Shown here: piece by piece, positions 54,463 through 64,000 of the stretch
Position numbering within the stretch: the stretch's first letter is position 1
How the letters are laid out: the number at the start of each line of letters is the position of its first letter
Assembly (NCBI GenBank): GCA_043228905.1
Contig: JBHGNT010000010.1
Span: 19,344,001 to 19,408,000, forward strand
Length of the DNA stretch: 64,000 nt
Reading direction: 5' to 3'
From: Azolla caroliniana
Lineage: Eukaryota > Polypodiophyta
Position numbers and translations under genes: made by a program
Notes under the pieces: generated by a model
Seen by the model: the letters and a program-made list of their open reading frames with translations, nothing else
The model's database searches: none
Told to the model about the DNA's origin: nothing

Positions 54463-55527
54463 GGGAAAAGTACTAGGATACCCCTGGAAGTTCGTCTATT
54501 TACCAAAATGCCCCTGGAAGTTCCAAATTTACCAAACTACCCCTACGTCCAAAAAAATACACTTTATAAGGTAATTATACACTCAAATCTACAAGCCTTA
54601 TTTACCATAGTACCCTTAAACCTAAGCTTATTTACCATAATGCCACTATATACCTATTTTGACCAATTTATACCACTTTTATTTTTCAAAATACATCATA
54701 AATCAAACTAAATTATCAAAATTATATTATATATCAAAAATTTCAATTAAAAGGTCACCTTAAAATCCAATTCTATGAATTTACACCGAGTTATACTGGC
54801 TTAATCCCATAAAACCAAAATTTGTGATTGAAGTGACCAAAACTTAATCTTAAAACCAAAACATTTGATCGCACACCAAATTTTACCATTGGGATGCCAT
54901 TTTGAAGCCAAAATCCATGAGTTTGCGGATTCACAAACATTTTTGCGGCCAAAATGTTAAACCAAATCTCACGAAAAACTTTGCTTCCAAAATGTCATTT
55001 TAAACGAAATCTCACAAAACACTTTGCTATTAAAATGCCATCTTTAACCAAATTTCATGATTTTACACTAAATTTTGTTAGCAAAATGCAATCACAACTA
55101 AATCTCTTCAATTTCAAAAATACTTGCAAACCAAATTTAATTATCGAAATGTAATAATTACATGTTAATTTTGATCTGTCTACAAAAAGTGTAATTCCAA
55201 AAATATCCACAAAATCAAATATATCTATCGACTCAACAAAATATCTAATAATGCACAAGGTAATCCCATATCTTGATGATGAAGACGATTGATCAACCCA
55301 ATGAACAAGAAAGAAAAGATTGTTAGGTACAAAGGACCCAAAGAATCGCTCAAGTAAAGAAATTTGTGTTTGAAGGGTATTTTGGTCAATAAGGCTTGTA
55401 GATTTGAGTGTATAATTGCTTTATAAAGTGTATTTTTTTGGACATAGGGGTAGTTTGGTAAATTTGGAATTTCCAGGGGCATTCTGGTAAATAGACAAAC
55501 TTCCAGGGGTATCCTGGTACTTTTCCC
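54463..55527. mobile_element. Non-autonomous DNA transposon with TIRs of about 155 bp (MULE- or foldback-like)
   Basis: 54463-54617 is matched, inverted, by 55372-55527. Both read inward GGGAAAAGTAC(T/C)AGGATACC, CCTGGAAGTT(C/T)GTCTATTTACCA, AATGCCCCTGGAA(G/A)TTCCAAATTT and so on to TACACTCAAATCTACAAGCC. Identity looks about 90% by eye. The 750-bp interior is noncoding and built of degenerate repeats of about 60 bp (AAAATGCCATTTTAAACCAAATCTCACAAAACACTTTGC). No transposase is present. Long TIRs starting GGG are typical of Mutator-like elements or MITE relatives. The 9-bp flanks (AATTATTTA and ATATAATTA) agree at 6 positions, so a target duplication is not proven. Frames seen on both strands are mirror images from the two TIRs. 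Confidence 0.85.
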
Positions 55528-57150
55528 ATATAATTATCATATGTGCTTGAATAACAAAGATGGAGGATGCGTAAGACACTATCCTCTTTTCTCACATAAA
55601 GACTCATTGATGACCATGTTTAAACTTAGAATTCTTAAGTAACCCTTCTTCTATAACTTACAACTTGATATCTCCTTTAGGAACAATTAAAACACATTCT
55701 TTTTGGCATGGAATTCCATGTCCTTTTGATATAAAATATAAAATACTTTACATAGACCGAGAAGAAAATCTCCAAGTCATATAGCTTTTCTTAATAATAC
55801 TCACTCTCCTTTTATTTATTGATGCTAGACAATGAATGTTGGTGTGGGGTTAAGTCTCTCCATGTATGATTGGAATATCGACATTAGGCACACGGGCAAA
55901 GAGGGAACATATTGGGAAAAAGGGAAGAAGAGATAAAGAGATAAAAAGATAAAGAGAGAAGGAACCTAAGAGGTTAATGTCCTCGGGAAGAAAACGACAT
56001 GATTTATGGACCCAAAAATGTCACCCATCATGCTCTCCTCTAATAATATAGCAAGTAAAACGCATGCCACTAAGGAGAGAAAATACATATGTGCCTAAAA
56101 GGCAGGGGCTAGTTGTGTGTTTGACAAAGGAACCATTGATAATTGATGATGGGCATGAGTAACCATTATTACATTATTGTTGTATGGAAACTCCTCATTT
56201 AATTAGGGTAAACTATGCATATATATATATATAAGGAGAATGTAGGCATGTACTATGAGCCATCTGTCCCACCCATCTATCCCGAAGTGTGGTTCATTGG
56301 TTTCATCGAATGCTCCTATTTCTCTAGTAGTTCATCCAGGTGACACGGCAAAAGGTCGTGTGAGTGTGTGATGAGGCTTCAGATGTTTGCAATGCCCATA
56401 TACATGTGCAAGTGAGTAGTGATTCTCTATGTTCAAGGACTTTTTCAATGAATGTTGGGATAGAGAGTGCACATTGTGATTGTGAGAGAAATTTGTGTAA
56501 GGATTGAGTTTGGTCGAATATGTGTGGAAAGCATAGTCGAATATGATCAAAGGTAGAGCATTGTATTCAAATGTGATAGGCTCTCAAAGTTGTTTAGGGC
56601 AAAGCATACATAGTCGACCAATCTCATCACACACACACACACATAAATCATCGGTCAATGTAGTTAACAACAATAGAAACAAGGAACCATTGGCAATGAT
56701 GCACATACTAAACACAAGGTCTGGGCCTCATATTGTATTCTTCATCAGTTTTCATTCTCTTCAATCAAGTGAATTCTTGTTTTCTCTCTTATTCATTGAA
56801 AATCTCTTTTATCTTAGTCCAATATGACATCAAAGATAACGGACATGAACATGAATTCTTCACAATCCATGGGGAACATTGATATGGAAATAAGTGCTTT
56901 AAAAGAGTGATGATATCCTAGAACATAACATATGTGAAGAACTAGGGAACTCCAAAAGACAAGGAAATCACTAGAAAGAAGTTGGCATATGTTGAGACAA
57001 CATATGTAGATGAGGGTCACAAGGATGCTCCTAACCAGGATCATTTATGGAGGATTGTAATTTGTGAATGTCTCATTGTCTAATATTGTATAGGAGAATA
57101 AAAATGAAACATGTAAGGACATGCATGATGTAAAAGTCAATACTAAGATA
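55528..57150. other. Gene-free stretch
   Basis: Only low-complexity features are visible: GAGATAAA repeats near 55930-55955, an (AT)n run at about 56219-56233 and an (AC)n run at 56630-56643. No coding motif was found on either strand. Confidence 0.55.
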
Positions 57151-57159
57151 GTTTTGTAG

Positions 57160-57640
57160 TATTTTGTTTATTTGGAAACTCGCTTTCGTAAATCAGATCA
57201 AACAGTGGTTAACAATCATATATACATGCAGGCCCACAAGGGTTTTATGATGTATTTCATCATCTTGAACATCAAAGTGCATTGTTGGAGAAAGTTCTCG
57301 TGTTCTTTAATGAATGGTTGGTGTAGGTATAGACTATCATGCTTTGTTGAAATAGGAGTACTTGGTTTGGGTGAATATGGAGCCGCACATTTGCTTGTAA
57401 AGTGATGTATCCCCACATACAAATGCTTCAAACAAGAGCAAATTTTCTGTTATGGGATACAAGGCATAAGAGGCTAGGATGGGTGCATACACCTAGTATG
57501 AAGCAACTTTATTTTAAATTGAAGTGATAGACATTTGCATGTCATTGCTTTGGATGTAGTGAATGGGCTCACTTCATGGTTAAATGCCAACATCATTCTC
57601 CTTTATGTTGGCCAGCAAAGACTTAAAAGCCGGATAAAGT
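57160..57640 (+). pseudogene. Retroelement zinc-knuckle fragment
   Basis: At 57543-57587 the translation HCFGCSEWAHFMVKCQ has the CX2CX4HX4C zinc-knuckle spacing (Cys-Phe-Gly-Cys, then His four residues later and a final Cys), followed by SPLCWPAKT and a stop. Such knuckles occur in LINE ORF1 and LTR-element Gag. The preceding 350 bp could be a decayed ORF1 (GEYGAAHLLVK, then a stop) but no domain is certain. Confidence 0.45.
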
Positions 57641-57654
57641 CCAGAATGGGAAAA

Positions 57655-58080
57655 GATAATTTATATATAATTATTTTAAGAAGCGAATGGACGGACCCGG
57701 AATTGGTATACTGATTCGGATCCGGATTGGTTCGTGGCCAGTTGTCGGTTGGTACCGGTTCGCACCCAGAGCCGGTGACCTATAAAAGGACCCAGTTAGA
57801 TTGTAATCAATTAGTTGTTTATTAATGAAAGTGTTGTTCTGCAACATCTTGTTAATCCTTGAAGCTTTTAGTTAATTACTATTCTGTGCTTAATATACTC
57901 TATCTTACGCGTGTATTATGATCATTAACCACGCCGGTTAATAGCCGGTTAGGAATACGTTTGCATTACGGTTTGCGCCTACCCCACTTGCACCACCCTT
58001 TGGTGAAGTGTCCTAGAGGGACACCTTGTGTTAGGGCTAGTCTGGCCCCAAGGGGTAACACTTTGTCAAAGGAGATCATT
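57655..58080 (+). mobile_element. LTR-like segment (solo LTR or TRIM candidate)
   Basis: This stretch is clearly more GC-rich than its surroundings. It contains a TATA box (CCTATAAAAGGACC, 57778-57791), then GTAATCAATTAGTTGTTTATTAATGAAAGTG, which resembles the R/U5 start of plant copia LTRs. It ends in a compact hairpin-prone segment (GTCCTAGAGGGAC near 58010). Short CCGGTT words repeat (57749-57771 and 57934-57950). No second LTR, primer-binding site or target duplication was found, so the boundaries are approximate. Confidence 0.4.
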
Positions 58081-58732
58081 AATGACATGTAAGGAAGAAG
58101 TTCGAAGAAATGTTAGAATGTTCGATATTGTACTTCAGTAAATCAATTATTTGTCAAAAGGTATTAGGCATGTCTAGAAACTAAAGCTTTATCTAGTTAT
58201 CCTAAGCAATATTGAAAGAAAAGTCATAAACATATCAACAAATAGGAACACATTCCCACTAAACCCCAAAATGCATGAAATTGCAAATTAAGTTGGGGTT
58301 GAATAGCGATCCTATCATGTATGCAACAAATAAACTCAAATAGGTGAAGAATCTCACATATTCTTGACGCCAACATATATAACTCTCATTACGAATCGTG
58401 ACTAAGATATTTACAATTGTAATCGGCATTGATATAGAATGGATCTGCTAAAAAAAGTGTGTTTGGAGGAATACCATTTCTAAGTATCCAAGGCCACAAA
58501 TGGAGTGACCAATACGTTTGGCAATGATAACGAGGGAAAACCTAAAATTTCCCAAAGAGTTCCCCTAAGTTTTTGTTGTTTCTTCCAAATCTACTCTGAA
58601 AGAGGGACAGATTGGCCATATCGATTGGCCATATCGTTGCTTTCAAGATACATCATATGATTGAGGATAAAGGTTATAAATCGACGCCACATATGATTGG
58701 GTGAGTAGCACATATGAATGCCCAAGGAAGGG

Positions 58733-58816
58733 AGGGCAGCATTTCGGGAAATACAGAAACCTAGGGGCATTATAGGAGATAAAGGAAACTAAGGGGTATT
58801 TTGGAATAATTACCCT
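58733..58816. repeat. TIR-like end resembling the 54.5-kb element
   Basis: Read on the minus strand from 58816: AGGGTAATTATTCCAAAATA, CCCCTTAG, about 20 bp, then ATGCCCCTAGG. This spacing of CCCCT blocks is the layout of the TIR at 54463 (GGGAAAAGTAC, ATACCCCTGG, ATGCCCCTGG). It could be one end of a related element. No partner end was found nearby. Confidence 0.4.
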
Positions 58817-58857
58817 AATGTATAATGCACAACACAAGCCAAGAGGACCTTAAACAA

Positions 58858-58880
58858 CCCCCCCCCCCCCCCCCCCCCCC
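58858..58880. repeat. poly-C tract (23 C)
   Basis: An uninterrupted C run lies 54 bp upstream of the second PPR start codon, so it is probably in its promoter or leader. It is the longest homopolymer in the window. Confidence 0.95.
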
Positions 58881-58934
58881 AATCCAACCAAAAAATAGTT
58901 GGAGGAAGGGCCCAATTGGCATTTCATCTCTTTC

Positions 58935-61679
58935 ATGCCCACACAATGCAGTAATATCGCCCACGATTTTCTCTCCCTTCTGCGTGATGGATGCAAATCT
59001 CAGGATTTGGCTCAAGCCAAATGTATATATGAACGTATACGTGTCTGCGGCCTTGAAACGGACAGAGTTCTTGGGAACCGTATTGTTCAGTTATTCGTTG
59101 CTTGTGGAAGCTTAACCGATGCACACCTCGTATTTAACAAGCTAATATATAGAAATGTACTCTCGTGGACTTCCCTCATCTCAGGATACATCGAACATGA
59201 GCAGTTCCATCAGGCATTTAATCTTTATCATAAGATGTATGAAGATCATGTACTTCCAAGTAGTTATACATTTGTGGCCTTGTTGAAAGGCTGCATAAAG
59301 ACTAGGAATTTAGTGAAAGGAAGACAATTCCATGTCGAAGCTGTGTGGAACGGATTTGAAAATGACAATTTTGTTGCCACTACCCTTGTTGATATGTATG
59401 GCAAATTTGGTTTGCTTCCACAAGCACAAGAAGCATTTGATAAGGTTATGGTTCGAGATAGTGTTATATGGAATGCCATCATTGGAGGGTATACAGAACA
59501 TGGAAGTGCCCACGATGCATTGTGTTGTTATGAGAAGATGCAACGTGAGAGCATATGCTCAACTCATGTGACATTCCTTAATGTTCTAAAAGCTTGCAGC
59601 ATGCTTGGAGATGTAGAAAAGGGACATGATATTCATTCTCAAGTGGTTATGAGAGCGCTTGAAAGTGATCTCTTCGTTAATAGTAGCTTGATTGATATGT
59701 ATGTGAAATTTGCATCTATGAAAGATGCAGAGAAGGTGTTCAATAGTTTGAGATTGCGAAATACTGTATCGTGGAATTCATTACTAGCAGGATATGCAGA
59801 CCAGGGGAATATTGAAGAAGTGCTTAAATGCTTTGAGAAGATGGAGCAAGAAGGTATCTCCCAAGATGCCCTCACATTTATATATGGTTTGAAAGTTTGT
59901 GGGAACATAGAAAGTTTATGCAAGGGCCAAGAAATGCACACTAAAATAACATACAAAGGATTTGAGAATGATGAGGTTTTGGATAGTATGTTATTGTACA
60001 TGTATGGTAAATGTGCCGCAGTTGCAGAGGCACATGAAGTTTTTGGCAAACTTCAATCTCGGGACATAGTGTCATGGACTATTTTGATTTCAGGATATGG
60101 TTTACATGGTTATAATGATAAAGCACTTGAAATGTTTGATGAAATGATAGTAGACAATGTTCCTCCAAATTCTGTCACATATGCAAGCGTCCTAAAATCT
60201 TGCAGCACCTTGAAAACCTTGCCAAAAGGCCGAAAATTACACATGGAGATTGCAGAAGAGGGTTATGATTCAGATTTTTCAGTAGCTAGTGCTCTAGTGG
60301 ATATGTATGCTAAACTTGGGTTGATGTCAGAGGCACAAGATATATTTGATTCATTGCCAAATCGAGATCTAGTCTTGTGGAACACACTACTTTCAGGATA
60401 TGCCGAGTTTGGGCCGGATAACAAAGTGTTACATTGTTTTACACAGATTCAGTTAGATGGTTTATTTCCTGATGTTATCACATTGGCATGTATAGTGAGA
60501 GCTTGTGGCAATTTGAAGTCGATTATTATTGGACAAAAGATACATATCCAGATCTTATTGGCAGGATATGAGAATGATATGTTTATTGCTAGTATGTTGG
60601 TTGACATGTATGCCAAATGCGAGTATCTTCTAGATGCATGTATGGTTTTTGATAAGTCTAAACATGATGGCATCTCATGGAATGCACTAATTACTGGACT
60701 CTTAGATTGTGGATATATCTCACATGTAGGAAACTGTATAGAAAAAATGTATTTAGAAAATATACCTGTGGACTGTGGCATATATGCTGCTGTCTTAAAA
60801 GCATGTAGTAGCATTTATGCTCTCGATGAAGGTCAAAAAATACATACTGAAATCCTTCTGAAAGGATATGAAAAAGATCTTTTTGTCGGAAGCAGTTTGG
60901 TCGACTTATATGCAAAATGTGGTGCAGCCCATGAAACATGGATTATCTTCAAGGGTCTCTCTGCACGGGATGATGTGTTATGGAATGTTCTACTTTCTGG
61001 ATATGTTGATAATGGATTTAGTCAAGAAGCACTAATGTGTTTACACATAATGCAGCAGGAGAATCAAGCTCCAAGTGCTTCAACCTTAGTTTCCATCTTG
61101 AAAGCATGTGGAGGCTCAGGAGCTGTAGATAGACTACATGAAACACACATGGAAATCATTGAGAAGGGATTTGAGAGAGAGATCCTAGTCAGCAACACGC
61201 TTGTAGATACATATGGCAAATGTGGCAGCATCAAAGAAGCACAAAATATTTTCAATGCTCTATCTGCAAGGGACATTGCATCTTGGAATGCAATGATAAA
61301 AGGGTTTGGAATAAACCACGATGGATATATGGCTGTCCAATGTTTCAAATGTATGCTGAAATCAGGTCTAAAACCTGATGCAACCACATTCACATGTCTT
61401 CTTACTGCTTGCAGCCGTGCAAGCCTTTTGTTTGAGGGTCAAGACCTTTTCCAAATGATGAGTAAAGATTTTGACGTTGTATCAACAATAGATCACTTCG
61501 TTTGCATGGTCGATCTTTTAGCACGATCAGGATGTTTATATGAAGCTGAGAAATTGATTGAAACTCTTCCACATTGTCCATCGAATAATTCATGGATAAC
61601 ATTACTGAGTGCATCGAAAACTTACGATGAACCAGAACTAGGCTCGAGGTGCTTTTTGCAGCTTGTGAATGTACAATAG
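58935..61679 (+). CDS. Long PLS-type PPR protein, 914 aa, intronless, no DYW domain
   Basis: The frame is open from 58899, but the codon there is TTG and a TAG precedes it. The first in-frame ATG is at 58935 and is chosen as the start (914 aa). It has the same design as the PPR gene at 24.1 kb: repeats with a super-period of about 101 residues and eight anchors (VLSWTSLISGY, SVIWNAIIGGY, TVSWNSLLAGY, IVSWTILISGY, LVLWNTLLSGY, GISWNALITGL, DVLWNVLLSGY, IASWNAMIKGF). DMYAKCG/DMYGKFG helices precede most of them. The C-terminus (HFVCMVDLLARSGCLYEAEKLI to WITLLSASKTYDEPELGSRC) is an E1-like motif that stops soon after; E2 and DYW are absent. The expected role is sequence-specific organellar RNA binding, probably in RNA editing with a separate deaminase. 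The N-terminus is short and has no strong targeting signal, so localisation is uncertain. Confidence 0.94.
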   Translation: MPTQCSNIAHDFLSLLRDGCKSQDLAQAKCIYERIRVCGLETDRVLGNRIVQLFVACGSLTDAHLVFNKLIYRNVLSWTSLISGYIEHEQFHQAFNLYHKMYEDHVLPSSYTFVALLKGCIKTRNLVKGRQFHVEAVWNGFENDNFVATTLVDMYGKFGLLPQAQEAFDKVMVRDSVIWNAIIGGYTEHGSAHDALCCYEKMQRESICSTHVTFLNVLKACSMLGDVEKGHDIHSQVVMRALESDLFVNSSLIDMYVKFASMKDAEKVFNSLRLRNTVSWNSLLAGYADQGNIEEVLKCFEKMEQEGISQDALTFIYGLKVCGNIESLCKGQEMHTKITYKGFENDEVLDSMLLYMYGKCAAVAEAHEVFGKLQSRDIVSWTILISGYGLHGYNDKALEMFDEMIVDNVPPNSVTYASVLKSCSTLKTLPKGRKLHMEIAEEGYDSDFSVASALVDMYAKLGLMSEAQDIFDSLPNRDLVLWNTLLSGYAEFGPDNKVLHCFTQIQLDGLFPDVITLACIVRACGNLKSIIIGQKIHIQILLAGYENDMFIASMLVDMYAKCEYLLDACMVFDKSKHDGISWNALITGLLDCGYISHVGNCIEKMYLENIPVDCGIYAAVLKACSSIYALDEGQKIHTEILLKGYEKDLFVGSSLVDLYAKCGAAHETWIIFKGLSARDDVLWNVLLSGYVDNGFSQEALMCLHIMQQENQAPSASTLVSILKACGGSGAVDRLHETHMEIIEKGFEREILVSNTLVDTYGKCGSIKEAQNIFNALSARDIASWNAMIKGFGINHDGYMAVQCFKCMLKSGLKPDATTFTCLLTACSRASLLFEGQDLFQMMSKDFDVVSTIDHFVCMVDLLARSGCLYEAEKLIETLPHCPSNNSWITLLSASKTYDEPELGSRCFLQLVNVQ

Positions 61680-63515
61680 ATCATTGTAAATTTGTGAAAC
61701 CATTTTGTCTTTGTTGAAACTTGCAAAACTTGCATTATTGGAGTATGCTTATAGCAAAAAATGTTCAAGATGTGAAATTGAATGTGGAGATCCAAGTAGC
61801 GGGAATTAGGAAATAAGTAAACTCCGTTGTTCTCAATTGCACCAAACATTTAACGAAAAGAAATGATTGGCAGTTGACAAGCTATTCCCTTGGCTCATGC
61901 AGAAAGAGTGTCTCCACAAGCTCCTCAAGGAAAAACGTGTTCTTCTCGAGGAGAACCTTATCGAGCACGTATTCCATGTTGAGTCATCATTAATGATCAG
62001 TGTCTTTTTTGCCATACAAGCTTGTATGTTTGAATCCCAAAAACTACAAACCCCAACAATGAGCTCTCTTGCTTTTCAGATGTTGAATAGAAATAGTATT
62101 TCATCTTTTAATATGCACTTGTCCTAATATTTTGCATGTGTGCTTGATCTTGGCAAAATATATATTGATGTATTCTGTGGCTCAGCATTATAGCTCAACT
62201 TTTCCCCTCCATTGCCTTTAGCAAACATTGAGCCCTTAACCTTGTTCCAATGGGAAGGCAATACCATTTGAGTTATGCTTTGTTATTATTTCAATTATCT
62301 TGTAGTCACATTTTCTTCCAATGATCACTTTGACCCGAATCCAACCCATTGCAAAACTTGACTTTTTTGTGCTTTTCTCCCTTTGCACATGCCACGTCCT
62401 AATAATGGATTCAACCCAACATTGGCATTACACACATCATACATACTAGCCCCTTGCTACAAGGTGCAATCATCAGATACAAACCCTATATGGCACAAAT
62501 GTACACCAAGGATTATAGTCTCATTATAGTGATCACCCTCTTTTTGAAATTAGGGTTTTCATTCCTATTTATAGAACTTCTTAAACTCCCCCGATCAAGA
62601 GTGCATTCATAGACTAAACGGTCCAACATTTTATTTTGTCCTTGTTCAGATTTAGATGCGCCTATCTGGATGTTGAGGGATGTACTTGTTCTTATCACCA
62701 TCACCATCACCATCCACATGTTAGCTTTATTTACTTAAATCCTTGTTAACCTTCTCTATGTTGATTTGTGCTAGGATTTGTAGTGATTGTATCATTTTAT
62801 GTTCTTCTATCGATGAGTCAAGATGATGATGATCTGCAAAATTCGTATATGTTGAGCATCATGTAAATGGTGAGAACGAGTGGTGTGATATTTTTCAAAT
62901 CATGCGCCTACATTGTTTTTTCATTTTTTCCCTTTCCTTGTAAGAATTTCAAAGTATATGTTTTACATCTTTATTTTTCCATTTGCTAGTTTTTGCTAAT
63001 AGAAATCCATCAAAAATATATGCTCTTAATGATTTGAAAGAACTTATAAATGGTAAAACACCAAAGTTGTTGCCCACATATTCAATTATGATCTAATATG
63101 CACAATGACTCATTGTACACATAGAAGAAAACCATTTGTTCATTATGGACAATTAATGGTCGTACTGCAAAATATTGAACGCATGGCCCTATGGTCTACA
63201 CAGAAAATTGAGATATAGATGGGTATCAAAACATTTTTTTCTCTATCACACACACACATACATATATGTAAACACATCATTGATCACATTGGATTGCATT
63301 AGCTTTGTATGTATTGCAATGAATTCTCGATCGATCGATCGTTGGAATCCAGGAAACTGCGTCTTCTTCATCCCTCATCTCCTCGTCTTCTATTGGGTGA
63401 TTAGTAATGATATAGATCCCGGCGTAGAATTGCAATCGCAGACAATGAATCAGAAATTTGTACAGTCTTTGTTCAATTTCTTCAAACAACAACAGCGCGT
63501 CACTATAGTGTAAAC
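61680..63515. other. Intergenic region between the two clustered PPR genes
   Basis: No gene was recognised. It holds an (ATCACC)n run at about 62693-62713 and a GATC repeat (CGATCGATCGATCG) at about 63329-63342. A frame at 61867-62127 begins with TTG and has no known motif. Confidence 0.55.
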
Positions 63516-64000
63516 ATGGAGGAACTAGTACTTACATGTTCTGGAACTATACCTCCGGCAGATAGCTTCATCTCAGAAATACAAAGATGCAGAAAATCAA
63601 AAGATCTAACACATGCCAAACATCTTTACATGTCTACCTGTGAGGTGGGTTTGGAAACTAATCATAATATTGGCAACTCTTTAGTTGTAATGTTTGTGGA
63701 GTGTAAGCATTTACCTCTAGCTCAACATCTTTTCAACAAATTAGACCAGAGGAATGAACTTTCATGGACATATCTCATACAGGGGTACCATGACTGTGAT
63801 AAATCTCAACATGCCATTGGCATCTTTGATTGTATGCAAGATGATGGTGTTCTTCCTAGCAAGTATACTTTTGTGGTTCTTCTCAAAGCTTGCACTAGCT
63901 TGAGATGGGTTGAAAAAGGTCAGAGATTACATAAGAAAATATCTCAAGGGAGATATGAATGTGATACTTTCATTGGAAGTGCTCTTGTGGATATGTATGC
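63516..64000 (+). CDS. PPR protein, 5' part only (cut by window end)
   Basis: ATG at 63516 opens a frame that runs to the window edge (161 codons). An in-frame stop at 63408-63410 with no ATG in between supports this start. The translation shows the same layout as the neighbouring PPR gene: ISEIQRCRKSKDLTHAKHLY, then LAQHLFNKLDQRNELSWTYLIQGY, then PSKYTFVVLLKACTSLRWVEKGQRLH and IGSALVDMY. It starts 1.84 kb after the stop of the 914-aa PPR gene, on the same strand, suggesting a local duplicate. Its C-terminal class (E or DYW) cannot be seen. Confidence 0.92.
   Translation, partial: MEELVLTCSGTIPPADSFISEIQRCRKSKDLTHAKHLYMSTCEVGLETNHNIGNSLVVMFVECKHLPLAQHLFNKLDQRNELSWTYLIQGYHDCDKSQHAIGIFDCMQDDGVLPSKYTFVVLLKACTSLRWVEKGQRLHKKISQGRYECDTFIGSALVDMY

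Noticed and set aside
54367-55607. Similar peptides on opposite strands (MPLE(V/I)PNLPNYPYVQKN)
   Set aside because: They are the same TIR sequence read from both ends of the element, not genes.
58899-58934. Start of the second PPR gene at 58899
   Set aside because: The codon there is TTG, directly after an in-frame TAG. The first ATG is at 58935.
61867-62127. 86-codon frame after the second PPR gene
   Set aside because: It begins with TTG and no domain is recognised; it is likely chance.
63175-63513. 112-codon frame upstream of the third PPR gene
   Set aside because: It begins with TTG, has no motif and ends in TAA just before the PPR start in another frame.

Overview
This is a nuclear window from a land plant. 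The evidence is spliced genes with GT-AG introns, a mitochondrial NAD-malic enzyme, a MAP65 cytokinesis protein, a plant-type organellar RAD52, very long PLS-type pentatricopeptide repeat (PPR) proteins, and remains of Ty3/gypsy, Ty1/copia and LINE elements. AT-rich intergenic DNA, many microsatellites and long editing-factor-like PPRs suggest a seed-free vascular plant such as a fern. That placement is inference and needs a database search.

Layout. 1-3300: decayed Ty3/gypsy pol fused at about 1475 to an internally deleted LINE ORF2. 3368-3565: poly-G and two opposed tRNA/SINE-like heads. 5487-6530: a LINE zinc-finger fragment and a duplicated TG-microsatellite block. 6530-17600: about 11 kb without recognisable genes, holding hairpins and minisatellites. 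18335-22060 (minus): four-exon RAD52-like organellar protein. 24139-27348 (plus): intronless 1069-aa PPR protein. 30641-37941 (plus): 19-exon mitochondrial NAD-malic enzyme, reconstructed exon by exon to 617 aa. 40998-45562 (minus): 12-coding-exon MAP65, reconstructed to 736 aa, with a roughly 95-bp degenerate tandem repeat (45.7-46.6 kb) just upstream. 47.2-51.3 kb: a graveyard of copia, gypsy and LINE fragments with fresh tandem duplications. 54463-55527: a non-autonomous element with inverted repeats of about 155 bp. 57.2-58.1 kb: retroelement zinc-knuckle fragment and an LTR-like segment. 58935-61679 (plus): second intronless PPR gene (914 aa). 63516-64000 (plus): 5' end of a third PPR gene, cut by the window edge.

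The genes share an organelle theme. The PPR proteins probably bind organellar transcripts, RAD52 acts on organellar DNA, and NAD-malic enzyme works in the mitochondrial matrix; MAP65 is cytoskeletal. They are independent transcription units, not an operon. I found no clearly new multi-gene system. The most interesting unexplained structures are the repeat array upstream of MAP65, the perfect 22-bp hairpin at 10.9 kb, the inverted-repeat element at 54.5 kb with a possible relative just upstream of the second PPR gene, and the cluster of PPR genes that lack a DYW domain.
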